DNA of 45,000 nt from Neocallimastix lanati (nom. inval.) (GCA_016946835.1 JACVTC010000050.1:977501-1022500), one strand, 5' to 3'. Shown: positions 23,484 through 44,964, numbered from the stretch's first letter. The notes: generated by a model not told the origin, from the letters alone. Made by a program: numbers and translations.

Positions 23484-24339
23484 AATATATATATATACAT
23501 ATATATATAATATTTAATATTTAATATTTAATCAAGATTTTATGAACAAAAGGAAAGAAACTTCAGTACATTTTAAATAATATATTTTAGTTATTATTAC
23601 TATGTTATATATTTTGCTATAAATATAGTAAATAAATTAAAAATAATGGAAGTAATAATAATATAATAATGATTTTTTAATAATATTTATAAAAATAAAT
23701 GTAATAACCATCAATTATTCGAAGTATTAATTAATTAAGAAAAAGAAGTTAATGTTTTGGTAATTTTTTAATTATTATTTCGTTTTTGATAAAAGTAATA
23801 GCAATTGAATATTTTAAAATGTGGGATTTAAACAAAGTAGGAATTAAAATAAAATTTGTTTTAAATTTCAAATAGATCACTTTAAGAAAAATATATATAT
23901 ATATATTCAGTCAGTTATAAATATTTATATATATAATAGCGACAGTATTTTTTTTTTTTAATTTATTTATATAATTAAAATAAAATTAATTTATTAATTT
24001 GTTATTAATTAATATTTTTATAATATATATATTAAGCATCCATATCAAGTTAATTTGTTAATTGCAGGCTGTGATCCAGAAACCGGTGTTCCAGAATTGT
24101 ATTGGATGGATTATTTAGCTTCATTAAAAAAATTGCCATTTGCTGTTCAAGGTTATGGTCAATATTTCTGTAATTCAACTTTAGATAGATATTACCGTCC
24201 AGATATGAATTTAGAGGAAGCAAAGGCTTTAATGAAGAAGTGCATAAATGAATTGAAAGTTCGTTTTATTATTAACTTTAGTGATTTTGTTTTTCAAGTT
24301 GTTGATAAGGAAGGAATCAGAGAAATCACTATAGAATAA
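22892..24339 (+). CDS. PRE1: 20S proteasome subunit beta-4 (PRE1/PSMB2 type), 2 exons
   Basis: Structural, non-catalytic beta subunit of the 20S core particle, which degrades proteins in cytosol and nucleus. Exon 1 is 22892-23176 and exon 2 is 24037-24339, in phase 0, giving 195 residues; family members have about 200. It begins [19 protein letters not shown] without a propeptide or the Thr1 nucleophile, as expected for beta-4. Family features include [38 protein letters not shown] and the conserved [15 protein letters not shown] helix near the C-terminus. The 860-base intron is long for this window and holds a 45-base poly-T and a 33-base poly-A tract. Identity is secure. Confidence 0.95.
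23221..23265. repeat. Poly-T tract in PRE1 intron
   Basis: 45 consecutive T, starting 44 bases after the exon 1 donor. Confidence 0.95.
23449..23481. repeat. Poly-A tract in PRE1 intron
   Basis: 33 consecutive A, 183 bases after the poly-T tract and complementary to it in the pre-mRNA. Confidence 0.95.
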
Positions 24340-24523
24340 TTAATTTTTAAAAAATTAAACTATAATTCTTTTTTTTTTTTTTTTTATTTTTTTAATAAAA
24401 ATAATAAATAAAATTTCATAAAAAAAAAAAAAAAAAAAAAAAGAAATTCAATATAAATAATAGTATTAATAAATCCTAAGAAAAGTATGGTAAAAATAAC
24501 AAATAAATATAAATTTAAATAAC

Positions 24524-24554
<31 letters not shown>

Positions 24555-25023
24555 AAGAATAAATAAAAAATAAACGAATAAAAAACAAAAAACAAAAAAC
24601 AAATAATAAATAACAATAAATAATAATAACAATAACAATAACAATAATAATTAAATAAATATAATATAATATAATATAAAAATTAAACTCAAAAACATTA
24701 ATATTTAGAATATTAATATTATAAGATATATGCATAATTATTAACAGATTGATTTAATACCAGTATATATCAATTAAATGTATATATTCAAAATTTATAT
24801 TAAAAGAAATATTTTATTGATAAATCTTTTTGGGTTTATAAAAGTATTTTTATTTTTAGGATAAATAGTTAAATGTATTGATGAAATATATAATTAAAAC
24901 TAATGAATTCATTCAATATTTAATTTTATATTTAATTTTTCAATTAACGTATTATTAAAAAAAATTTTTGTCAGGGTAAATATAAAGAACTTTAAATAAA
25001 GAATTTTATTATTGAAAGTTTTA

Positions 25024-25068
<45 letters not shown>

Positions 25069-25450
25069 TATATTAATATTAAAAAAAAGGGTGAAGAGAT
25101 GATGTTATTTTTAAAATTTTGTATAATTTAAAAATTGTAGTTATTAAATGTTATTAAATGTGAAGAGATAATTAAGAATTAAAAGATAAAATAAATAATA
25201 TTGGTAGGATTTGTTAAGTAAATAAATCATAAAATAAATAATTTAAAATTGTAATTTATATATATATGTAACTATATAACTATATATATATTTAGTAATT
25301 AATTAAGGCACATTAAATTTTTAATACATAAACTTTAATTTCATAAAATTTAATAGGTATTTTTTTTTTTTTTTTTTATTTTTATATTTTTATTCTTTTT
25401 TTTATTTTTTTTTTCCGTGATATATAATACATATAAATATATGTAGTATA
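24340..25450. other. Intergenic region between PRE1 and the aspartate aminotransferase gene
   Basis: Contains poly-T (24369-24385 and 25027-25065), poly-A (24421-24442 and 24523-24546) and (AAC/AAT)n runs. The Ile/Tyr/Phe-rich minus-strand frames at 24384-24735 come from these repeats. I see no gene. Confidence 0.6.
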
Positions 25451-28098
<2,648 letters not shown>

Positions 28099-29959
28099 TT
28101 AAAATCATTTATATAAGTATTAAATTATTATTATTTAAATAATAGAAAATAAAATCATATAAATAAAAAATAAATAAAAAATAGATAAATAAAATATAAA
28201 AATATATAAACTTCTAAAATATAAAATATAATATATAAACTTTTTCTAAATTATCATTTATAATAAATATTATAAATATATAATATATTTATTAAATTTA
28301 TGATATAGAGTTTCTTTACATTATTTTATTATTTATTAATATCACATTAAAAATTATATAATAAATAAATTCTAATTTAAAGTTTATTTTAATATCTATA
28401 ATATAAAATAGAATGAGTAATAAAAATCAAATATGAATGCATTTTTCAAATGCATGTCAAATAAATAAATAAATTTACATATTTATGTAAAATAAAATAT
28501 TTATAAATATTATCAAAATAAAAATATTAATTATTATTATTCGTATAACTACTTAAATTATATATTTTATGTTATATAAATTTATGCTAACAATCCTTGT
28601 AAATATTTTGTGTAACTCATATATATGTAACAAATGATATAAAACAAATATGTGTAGTAACATATTTGTATATTTAATAATAATTATTAAATATTAAATT
28701 TATATTTTTTTGATAATAATTATTTTATTTTATTTTATTTCAATATGTATTATTATAATTGTAATAATTATAATACTTTTATATATAAAATTTATATAGT
28801 TCTATATATTAGAATATATAATTAATATGAGGTGGTGCGTTTCGGAATGTGGCTTTAAATATTTTACATAAAATTTCATTTCGTAAAGTGGCTTATATTA
28901 TATTTTATAAATTTTTAAATATGAATAAAATTTTTAAAACATTAAAATAAAATGGCACATTATTATTCTTTGTAAAAATAATTATAAAATAAAATATTTA
29001 TTTAATTTGAAAATTACAGTTATAAATATAAATAAATATGAAAAAAATTTATTTTATTTCAAAAAAATTACTAAAAAAATATTTATCTTTTCTTTTTTTT
29101 ATTTTATTTTCTTATTATAAAATAAAATATTTATTTAATTATTAATTAATTATTTATTTAAATAATAAAAATTATTTTTTTTTATTATAAAGTAAAATAT
29201 TTATTTAATTATTATTGATTTATTTATTTATATAATAAAAAATTACAATAATATTTAATTATACCTTTAAAATAAAATAAGAATATTATTATATAAAATA
29301 TTTAGAAGGAAATAATTATTTAATTAGATTATTATTCATATAAATTATTAACAATAATATTAAATATATTTAATATATGAATAAGAAATTATTTCAAAAT
29401 TTATTATTGACAAAAGGAAATAAATTTAATATTTGATAATTATTATTATTAAATATATGAATATGTGCTATACATATTTATTTTATATCAAAAATGCCTT
29501 GCAGAAAAAATATTAATGGTAAGATTGAAAATTTTCTCTCTAAGAGAACAATTCTCTATTGAAACAATGAGTTAGTTGTGAATTAAAAAATATATTGAAA
29601 TATGAATTATTTGGTGAGTAAAAATATAAAATTTGAATAAAATCTTATATTTTATTGAGTAATTAAAGAAATATTCAATAATAAAAATTATAATTTTTTT
29701 TTTTTGACATTATTTTTGAAAATTTTTCATTATTATTTTTTTTTTTTTTTGAAATTTCAATTTCGAGACCATAAAAATAAAATAAATTAAATTACAAATT
29801 ATGTATAAATTAAATGTTGTAAATATGATAAATATGAATAATATTTTGTAATTTTAACAGTAAATATTGTAATGAATACTGAAATTTAAATTTGAAATTT
29901 TGAAATTTATTATTATTAATATATATATATATTTTTATAAATATTTTCATAATTTATAA
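28099..29959. other. AT-rich intergenic region; possible retrotransposon 3' flank at its end
   Basis: Mostly A/T-rich low-information sequence. A spot at 28830-28900 (GGTGGTGCGTTTCGGAATGTGGC) and one at 29500-29600 (TTTTCTCTCTAAGAGAACAATTCTC) are less AT-biased. The latter lies downstream, in the minus sense, of the Ty3 integrase remnant and could be LTR-derived. No gene seen. Confidence 0.45.
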
Positions 29960-31010
29960 TTTATTCTCTAAAAGGTGAAATATATTTAATATGAATATTT
30001 CTTTTTAGTATTTTTCCAGTCTTATTTTTTTTAGTTTTACTGTATTGCATGTTATTTCTATAATCGTAAACCTAGGTAATATGGATCTAATTTATATCTT
30101 TGGAACTGTTTAATTTTAACTTTATCGCCAATTTTATAATTTGACAGATTTCATACTTCTCTTTGTTTCTATTCTAGTTCTCCAATAATTAATTATTCCA
30201 AATTTTTTATTTGAAGCATCTTTTATCTATTTAGAATATTTCAAAAATCTTTCTAGTAATAATTCATTCATAAACCTATCTACTGGTTCTTCTAAAGAAT
30301 TTAATAAGGTAACATCAGTAGGTAACATATCTTCTCTTCTATATAATAACACAAAACTCGAATGTCCAGAAATTGAGGATTTAGATGTTCTGATTGCCCA
30401 TAACGCTTAGGGTAAAAGAGTATCCCATTCATCATTGTTTATCTATCTCCTTTTTCCTATTTTCTACTAGTTCATTAGATGGTGGATGGTAACGAACTAC
30501 AAAATGAATATAAAGTCCATATAAATCTAGAAATATTTTTGTGAAATTATAATCAAATTGTGATCTATTATCCTTATAATTTGAGACAACCCATACTAAC
30601 TATATGCATTATTTAGGAAATCAATGACATCTTGAGAAGTGACTATTGGATACGACTCAGCTTCGGTTCATAGAGTAAAATAATCTATGCAAACTATAAT
30701 ATACATATTACCTTTAGTAGTAGTTTTAAAATGTCTTATTATGTCTAAACCCATTTTTACATAAGGGACCTCAACAGGAGTTCTTAATTGTTCAATATAA
30801 TTAGAAGACAGTTCTGATTTATTCAATATACATTTTTTAACAAATGGATATTCTTTTCAATATTTAAAATCATATTTTTCTAAAAGTATTTTTCTTTAAT
30901 TCTACCCTATGTCTTTTTTAGTCCTTCATGACCAATTCTATGAGCCATTCCAATAAATTTTTCTTTTTTCTATGTAATCATCTATAATTAACCTAAGCAT
31001 ATCTTTATCT
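29960..31010 (-). mobile_element. Ty3/gypsy-type retrotransposon integrase remnant (pseudogene)
   Basis: Minus-strand translation gives, in order, the main parts of an integrase. AHRIGHEGLKKT (about 30916-30952) is the HHCC zinc-domain start. VKMGLDI then NMYIIVCIDYFT (about 30680-30760) is the core start with the first catalytic Asp. YKDNRSQFDYNF (about 30545-30585) matches S-D-N-G-S-Q-F with the second Asp. VRYHPPSNELVEN (about 30463-30501) matches Y-H-P-Q-S-N-G-x-x-E with the catalytic Glu. IGDKVKIKQFQRYKLDPYY (about 30080-30140) and IHIKYISPF (near 29980) form the C-terminal domain. Stops and frame changes are scattered throughout, so it is dead. No reverse transcriptase or protease part was recognised upstream. 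Confidence 0.85.
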
Positions 31011-31363
31011 CTAATATGAATTTTAATCTTAATAGTTATGATTCTTTTATTTAAATAATGTTTCATGAACGATGCCATCTAAGAATTAAACTGATTATTT
31101 TTATTAATGTTGTTATCAATATTTTCTATATTATTATCATCATTAATATTATTGTTACTTGCGTAATTATTTTTTTTTCAAATTGTTATTAATATTATGA
31201 TTTTCATCATCATTATTATTATTTCCCTTTTCTACAATGATATTAACTATCATATTCAATGATATCAAAAATTATTAAAAAATTTAAATTTAATGTTTAA
31301 TAATATGTTGATACATAAATTTGTTTAATATCAAACAACTAAACAACAACAACAACAACAGCA

Positions 31364-32149
<786 letters not shown>

Positions 32150-33117
32150 TACATTATGAGTTTCGAGGACGAAATGACCTTTAACTCTTCCCATTTATGG
32201 ATGATAACTCCAGGTGGATTAAAATTACTATTTGAATATTTATCAGAATTTCTTCTTTGCATTATCGTTTTGACATCGACTGTCTTGACAACTGTTGGTC
32301 TAATGGTATACAAATTAATCATAGTGTAAAAATTACTAACCACAATAGACATTAGTAATGAATTTCGCAACCTCCACAAAATATGAATTAGGGAAAGACG
32401 ATTCTCTCGAAGGTTATAGAAAAACAAATTGTTGAATACTTTAAACTAATTTGTTTATTTATTTTTAAAATAACCAGTAGTTTAACTACTATATATGTAG
32501 ATTTTTATGATCTCTTGAAAAAATTTCTTAATTTTTTTTTTTTTTTTTAAATTAGGAAGAGAGTACACTTCTAGTACTTTATTAAATAGAAAAATATTCA
32601 AATATCCAATGAATGAACGATTTTTCACTTTTTCTACCGCATGGACAGACTTTCAGACAATTTTCAGAAACTCTACCACTTCCGATAGCAATAATAGTAT
32701 TGTATTTAAAATCAGATCTTATTCTTAAAATCAAATTAAAACCTAAATTAAATTGGGGATATTCAAGGTTGAGCTTGAATAATTTTCTTGTTTCAGTATA
32801 TTTGTATTTATTATAATTTGTATCTTTAATTCCTTAACGTTTACCATTATTTGACCAATTGAATTCAATTATATTTTTATATTTCTTAATATTATCATCC
32901 CTAATTTCTCTATAGAGAGAACGATTTTTTTGTCTTAAAAAAATTTGACATTTTAGGAATATTCTCTATTAGTTCCTTTATAATACATTTAGAATTTCTC
33001 CATTTAATAAGGTATTTGATATTTGATTTTAATATTCCATTAAATTTCATTGAAATTATTTTACATATAGAAGACGATTTCCAATTTTCTCGAATCAAGA
33101 ACTTATTGAATAATGCA

Positions 33118-33120
<3 letters not shown>
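32150..33120 (-). mobile_element. LINE 3'-end remnant(s) with poly-A tail
   Basis: Minus strand 32570-32820 encodes GFNLILRIRSDFKYNTI and then CLKVCPCGRKSEKSFIHWIF. This is the same cysteine-histidine knuckle as the LINE copy near 3600 (CPKCYPCC...FSHWIF). It ends in GTGTACTCTCTTCCTAATTT and then poly-A (poly-T 32531-32549 on plus), matching the other copy's 3' end. Beyond the tail, 32190-32420 resembles the C-terminal block of the copies at 271-528 and 3145-3389 but is more diverged. A lysine-rich frame at 32910-33098 (minus) is likely an upstream part. Several copies or a rearranged copy may be present. Confidence 0.65.

Positions 33121-33150
<30 letters not shown>
33120..33150. repeat. Poly-T tract
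   Basis: About 31 T at the upper edge of the LINE remnant. It may be the poly-A tail of another minus-strand insertion or a simple homopolymer. Confidence 0.8.
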
Positions 33151-33153
<3 letters not shown>

Positions 33154-33359
33154 TCCGCAGTTATTGCGAACTTTAACTTTATTTATTTATTCATTTATTA
33201 ATTACATAAATATTTTTTTTTTATAGAAAACACACAGTTAATAAAACCAATAAATATTATTTATCTAGTTATAACATAATAATATTTTAATAATATTTTT
33301 AATAGTAATGTGAAATAAAAGTAATAATTAAAATAAAGTGTATAAATTAATTCAGAAAA

Positions 33360-33600
33360 AAATTCATATGCAACGATTCTCTCTTTCAAGAATATAAAAT
33401 TTTGTTTAAAAGGAATTCATATTCCGGATTAGAGTTTGAATTGACTATCCGAAAGAAATTAATGTCTTCTCCTTCAGAGACATTGGTCCTACTAACCTGG
33501 TTAGTTTGTGCTTATAGTGTCGGAATAGCAACTGTTGTCGAATAGCTCCAGATTGTACCAAGATTACCGTTTTAGAATAATCACAAGAAATGATTTAGTT
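33360..33600. other. Unexplained higher-complexity island
   Basis: About 240 bases with clearly more G and C than the surroundings (for example GACATTGGTCCTACTAACCTGG). There is no long open frame, no tRNA-like arms and no motif that I recognise. It sits in the transposon-rich interval and may be an LTR or gag fragment. Confidence 0.4.
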
Positions 33601-35002
33601 ATTAAACATTCCATTCCATTCCTTTTTATAATTTAAATCAAATCAATAATATTCCTATTTTAACTATCAATATTATTTCTCTTGTTATTATTATTAATAT
33701 TATACACTTTGTTATTACTATCGGAATCAGTACTTGATTCTATATTTGTATGATGTAATAAAAAGGTTGAAAAAGTTAGAGAAATTAATTAAATATAGTT
33801 AAAACGGAGAATTAACTACCATATTTTCAAAAATATAAATTTAAATATATATTTGAAAATTATCTTTTTCTTTTTCTTTTATTTTAATTTTTTTTTTTTT
33901 TTTTTTTTTTAAAAAAAAGAATAATACATTAGTGTTTATATAAAAAAGGTTTAAAATTTGATAATATTATATATAATTTCTAATAATAATAATAAATAAT
34001 TAATAATAATAACGAATTGAAATAAGACTAATTGTTTCAACCACAATTAAAAATTATAATACCAAATAAATTTAAATATAATATTATAACACAAGTAAAA
34101 AAATAATTAGTGTTATATATACATAATATATATATTATATATTAGACTAGAATAAAAATAAATTATAAAAAAAAAAATAAAATAAAAATTATAAATAAAT
34201 ATTAATTATTTGTTTTATTCTACATAAAAAAATGTTATCAATGAATATAAAAAGAAGGGTTTAAATAAAATAAAATTTTAAAACCTTTATATTATTATTA
34301 TACTATATTTGTTAATTTGTAAATAAAGATTTTTATTTTATTAAAAAGATTTATATTTAATATTTATATATAATTTTAATAATATTATCATAGAAATAAA
34401 ATATGGTTTAATATATATATATATTTTTTATTATTTTATATGTTTTATTAATTAATATATTTATGAAATATTACAAATAATGATTATTAATTATTCAATT
34501 GCAATATTTATTAGAGGGTTATTTTTATAACTAATAGATATATATTACTAGGTTTATTTTCTTTATACTTCATTTTTATTTTTATTTTTTTATTATTTAA
34601 TTTTTTTTTTATTTTTTAATACTATAAATTTTATATTTTGTATTTTTTTTTGTTTTGCTATTCTTAATTTCATTTATTCTTATTTTTTATTCGATTTTAT
34701 TAAATAATAAAATGTATAAAAATAAAAGAATAAAATTCATGAGAAGAAAAAAAAAAAGAATGGGGAAAGATAATTCACATATGGTTTAATATAATATAGA
34801 AATACTAAATTATAAACTTAATATTATAATATTTCATATTTTTTATATTATTCTTATATGTAAATTCAATTAATTTTTAATCTTTATTTGAGGATGATAT
34901 GAAAATAAAAAAAAATTTTTCCTTTTTTATTTTGTTTTATCATTCCTATTTTATATTATAAATATTAAATATTAATTCTTTTATATATATATATATTGTT
35001 CT

Positions 35003-35045
<43 letters not shown>

Positions 35046-35730
35046 GTGCTATTTAATAATCATTTAATATTTGTGTTTTTATTTTATTGAAATTTTTGTT
35101 TATCTTTAATAAAGAAAATTTTATTATTATTATTATTACTATTATTATTATATTTAGAATTTTTATATATAGTATTTTAATAATTATTTAAATTCGTTTT
35201 TTTTTTTTTTTTTTTCAAGATACAAAAATATTTTAAATATTGAAAATATTTAAATTATCATGTTTAATTCTATTTTTGTTATTTCTCAATTTTATTATAA
35301 TTTAACTATATTTGAAATTGGAATATTATAAAATTGATTTTTATTATTATTAAATATTATTATTAAATACTGTAAATAATTCTCTATAATTAATATTAAT
35401 TAATTGGATTTACTATCTTATGTTCTGTATATCCATTTTTTTTTGTTATGTTTTCGTTTTGTTTGGATTACATATTTATTGTTCCTCTAAAATAAGTATT
35501 TGAATATAATTAATTTTTTTTTTATTTTTATTATTATTAATTTTTTGTTTAATATTTTTATATTGTGAAAAAAAAGTATAATTACTAATAAGGACTAACA
35601 CAAAAAGAAATTAAAAAAATATTAAAAATTAAAAATATAAATTAAAAAATAAAATTTGTCCTTATTTTTAATTAATACAAATTTTTCAATATAGCTTTTA
35701 ATTCAGCAACTAATTAAAAATGTCATTTTT
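33601..35730. other. AT-rich intergenic region downstream of PEX11
   Basis: Includes poly-T runs at 33892-33910 and 35005-35041 and many TATATA stretches. I see no gene. Confidence 0.6.
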
Positions 35731-37017
35731 TTACTTCTTTCCATTAACTTTAATCCATTGAGCACGAGCACCTAAAACTGAACTCGTAATACCGAATAAA
35801 CCAAGGTAGAGTGGATCAATTCTACAGAAACCTAATCCAGATATTGGATGGACGAAATCACAGAAGTGTTGAGTTAAAGTTAAGTAGTGATTTCTTTTTT
35901 TGTCAAGAAGCTTCTTAAGATCATCAGCATTTCTCTTCTTTTCTTCAGGTTTCTCTTCATCAATAGATTTAACATTAGTGATGGCAAAAATCTTTTCATT
36001 GGTCTTTCTTAACTTGAACAATTCATTCATAATACCGAATATAATACCAATTAACCAGAATCTTTGAGAGTTCTTAGAGATATTTTTGATATTTTCAGAT
36101 TTCTTAACACCTGATTTGTGGAACCAAACCATCATATCAAAAGTAAGATAAATAGTATAAGCTAAATTACGACCAAGTACACAGTATTTTGAGAAATCAT
36201 CCTTTAGAGTTAATGACTTGTAGAATGTATTAAGATGTTCTAATGGTTTTCCAATACGAACAACTAATTTTATTATGTTAATATAAAATAAAATTTAATA
36301 TAGAAAAATAAAATAAATATAATTTTATTATATTATTAATACATAAATACTTACATTTACGAGATAATTGAATGTTCTTAATTACATTTCTAATCCAAGC
36401 GATTGTTTCTTCCTTACCATTATACTTTATGTTATAAGCAAGAAGGAACTTGAAAGTGTGTTGTAAAGTTCTATTTTAAAATTATTTAAATATGAATTTT
36501 AATTATATAATTATAATAATCTTAATTAATTCTATAGATTAAAATATATTATATTACTTACCTATTAATCTTGTCACGACCAGTAGTAGTATTGATGTAC
36601 TTGAAGAACTATTAAAAAAAGGTTACGATAAAAATATAGTTTAAAAATTATAACATTTAATATTATTTTTACAATGACTTCAACTTAAAAATTTTTTATT
36701 ATGGTATATTTATTATGGTAATAATAATTAATTTTATTATATTATCATTTCTTAAATCAAATAACTCTTTAATTTTTTTTTTTTTTTTTTTTTTTTGAAA
36801 ATACATATAATTAATATTTTAACAAAATTTAATATTCCTTATAGTTATATATTTTAATTTATAATTATTATAACAGTTTTATTATCTTCTAAAAAATATA
36901 AATCTATATATAAAAATACCAATTCATAAAGAGAATAATAATGAAAAACAAAAAACAAAAAACAAAAAAAAAAAAAAAAAAGCTTACTTGATTAATTAAA
37001 ACAGTTTTGTCAGACAT
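35731..37017 (-). CDS. PEX11: PEX11-family peroxisomal membrane protein, 4 exons
   Basis: Peroxisomal membrane protein of the PEX11 family, which bends and elongates the peroxisome membrane before fission. Exons: 36988-37017, 36562-36608, 36355-36470, 35731-36263. They total 726 nt (241 residues), close to the usual 235-260, and all phases agree. The N-terminal part contains YINTTTGRDKINRTLQHTFK, matching the family start (x-x-T-x-G-R-D-K-x-x-R). A central SRKFVRIGKPLEHLNTF matches the conserved R-K-x-x-R-x-G-K block. Conserved aromatic segments NLAYTIYLTFDMMVWFHKSG follow. After a charged loop (about residues 140-190) comes a C-terminal hydrophobic segment, LYLGLFGITSSVLGARAQW, typical of the membrane-embedded end. 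The assignment is strong; the peroxisome itself is inferred. Confidence 0.92.
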
Positions 37018-40000
37018 TTTGATATATTTACGATTTTATTTAAAAATCTATTATTTTAATGATATAATAAAATTTTCAATATTAATAAATAAATTATCTA
37101 ACAATATAATCATAATTATTTAATTTAAGTCAATATAATAACAAATTCAAAATATATATACTTTACTGTATTAATAAATATAACTAAAATTGTTTATATA
37201 ATAATAAATAAATTCGTAGTTGTTTAAATTATTATTATATGATCTATTATTGATTATATATTTTTTATTTGTAATTTTTTAAAAAATAGAGAATAACCAT
37301 TTACCATTCATCAAAGTTGATTTATTTTATTCAAAAAAAAAAAATTTTTTTTTTATTGAATATTATATTTATTAAATATTATAATACATTATATAATGAT
37401 TTATATAAGTTTTATAATTATTTAATATATATCTTTTCTAATTTGTATATATTAATTATTATATAGATTATATTACTTTTTTTTTTTATTTAATTTTTCT
37501 ATGTCGAGTCATTTTTCAATTAAAAAAATTTTAATAAATTGATAAAATATAGTAAATATATTTAATATATTATAAATAAAAAAATTAAATCAAAAATTTA
37601 ATTAAAATATACACTATATATTTAATATTTAAATACAATATTCAATAAAATTAATATGTTATATGTATATATTCCTAATATATTTATTATATAAAGTATT
37701 TATTGATCTCTACAAAAAATTTGAATTTCTTTAGAATACTAAATATATTAATATTTTTATATTCTTTATTTAATTTTACTTTGTTATATGTTTTTTTTTT
37801 TTTTTTAAAACACTTCATTTCTATTGGCATTCATTCATTTACATTTATTTATTTATTTATTTATTATTATTTATTCATTTATTATTATTTATTTATTATT
37901 TATTTATTATTTATTATTTATTATTTATTATTTATTATTTATTATTTATTATTTATTATTTATTATTTATTATTTATTGTTTATAATAGTAACAGAATGA
38001 AAAATATATAAATTATACAGTAATGACAATAGAAATATTTAGTTTAATTAATATAATATTAACAGAGATATAAAATATTTGCATAATAAATCCATAGATA
38101 TTTAAACTTTTATATTTTTGATTTTATATTATCTATTGGATTTTAACTAAAAATAAAGTATTCAAACTAGTCAAAATAATTAAAATGTAATTTACATATT
38201 AATTAAAATACTTTAATTATATATTTAAAATTTACAATTTAAATATTAAAAAATAATTCAGACTAAAATATTTCTAATTTTTTATATATTATTATTACTT
38301 ATTTAATTATTTGTTTTGATTTATACTTATATTTAAAAAATAATAATTGTTTATTTAGACCCTAATTTTTACGTTATATATCTTTTTATTATTAATATAT
38401 TAATAAATTTTATATGTCTAACGACTTTATATTAAAAATAATACATAATCATTTTTAATATTTTTATTTGTTGATATTATTATAATAAATTATAATTAAT
38501 GATTTTGGCTTTATCATTTACTTTTTGTATAGTAATACATTATGTATTAGATTTTGAATTAAAAATATATTAAAAATCTCATCTAAAAAAAAAATTTGTT
38601 TATATTTTGTATTTGCATATATTTTAACTATAATGTAATATATTATAATTTAAATTTTAGTAAGGCTAATATTTTTGGCCTATAATTTTTTTGTTATGAA
38701 GTATTACAAAAAAAAAAAATCTAATTTTTTATTGGATAAAAAAAATCAATTATTATTTAAAATAATAGATTAATAAAAAAAAATTTTTGTTGTATTATAT
38801 TAAACAAATCAATTATATAATGATATAAATTTTTCATCTTTTAAACTTTAAAAAAAATAAAAAATAATTTGGTTGGTACATTTTTCCTATGGCTCATTAT
38901 CTTCAAAAATGATGAACATCACAGAACTTCATTATTTCAATAAATAAATTGAAAGTACTTTTAATAGGACTATTCAGTAATTGTAATATAAATATTACTT
39001 TTTACAATATTAAAAATAATTTTAATTTTATTATATACACCATTAAAAAAGTATTGTTAATTAAAAATGGTGAAAAAAATATATTAATACTATTTCAATA
39101 AATTCCACATATTAACTTAATAAACATACTATTATTTAAATTATTATTTCATAATTGACCTTTGAAAAGTTTTAATAAATATCAATTTATTAATACTTGT
39201 GATGCTTATATAAAACATATTAATAATTAGAATTCTATAAAAATTAGGAATTACAATTTATTTTAATAATTATTTATTCATATTTTTGTATGTTTTTAAT
39301 TTTAAAAAAATTGTATAATTAACAACTGTTTTTCATTTTATAGTTCATAAACATTTAAAAATTATTAATTTATGAAATAAACTTTAATTAAAAAATATCA
39401 TTTATATATATATAAATACATAAATTAAAAATTTTTTATCTCAATTATTAAGATGGAAAATTTTACAAATATAGCAATATTAATATTTTTTGATATTTAA
39501 TAACTACAATCTATTAATTACCATTATAATTTTTTTTTTTAATTGTAAAAGGTAGTTATTATTTATAATTGTAAATTATTAATTGATTAAATCATCATAT
39601 AGTATTTTCAATAATTAGTATCTATATTGTTTTTAATATATTTTTTTCCTAAAAGAAATATTTTAAATTTATTTTTTCAATAATAATTTTATATTTATTT
39701 CTAACCATTATCGTTTTTCAAATTAATAAAACTTAAATTAGTTTGTTCTATAAAAAAAAAACAATTTTTAAAGAAAAAAAATTAACAAAATTTTTAGAAA
39801 AACTTTTATATTTAATTCATAATTTGAAAAGTGGCGTAGTATTAAATTTATATTGGCAAAAAAATATATTTACTATAAATGATTTATATGTGATAAAAGA
39901 TAAAAGATACAAATATATAAATAATGAATAAATTAGTAATTCCAATTAATTCTAGGAAAAATATCGTTAATTTTTTATAATATTATTTATTTTGTAAATG

Positions 40001-40213
40001 TAAAATACTTTATTATTAGTATTTAATTAAATTACTAATATAAGAATAAAAATAAATTTATGAAATCAATGATCATAAAATAAGAAATACTGAATAATTA
40101 TTACATATATATTAATTAATTAATAAATTATAACAATAATACAATATGCATAAAAGTATAAAGAAAATTAGAGAGATAAGATGATATTTATTTATGTTAA
40201 TAATTGTATATAA
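37018..40213. other. AT-rich intergenic region between PEX11 and REC8
   Basis: About 3.2 kb with no recognisable gene. It holds a TTATTTATT array (37850-37978) and poly-T at 37792-37806. Small frames such as 39743-39931 (Lys/Leu-rich, no family resemblance) are not convincing genes. Confidence 0.6.
37850..37978. repeat. TTATTTATTA-type tandem repeat
   Basis: A run of alternating TTTA and TTA units. From 37905 it settles into a regular seven-base TTATTTA pattern. Confidence 0.9.

Positions 40214-44964
<4,751 letters not shown>

Noticed and set aside
39743-39931. Lys/Leu-rich 62-codon frame
   Set aside because: It lacks a clear ATG context, has no recognisable domain and lies in uniformly AT-rich intergenic DNA.
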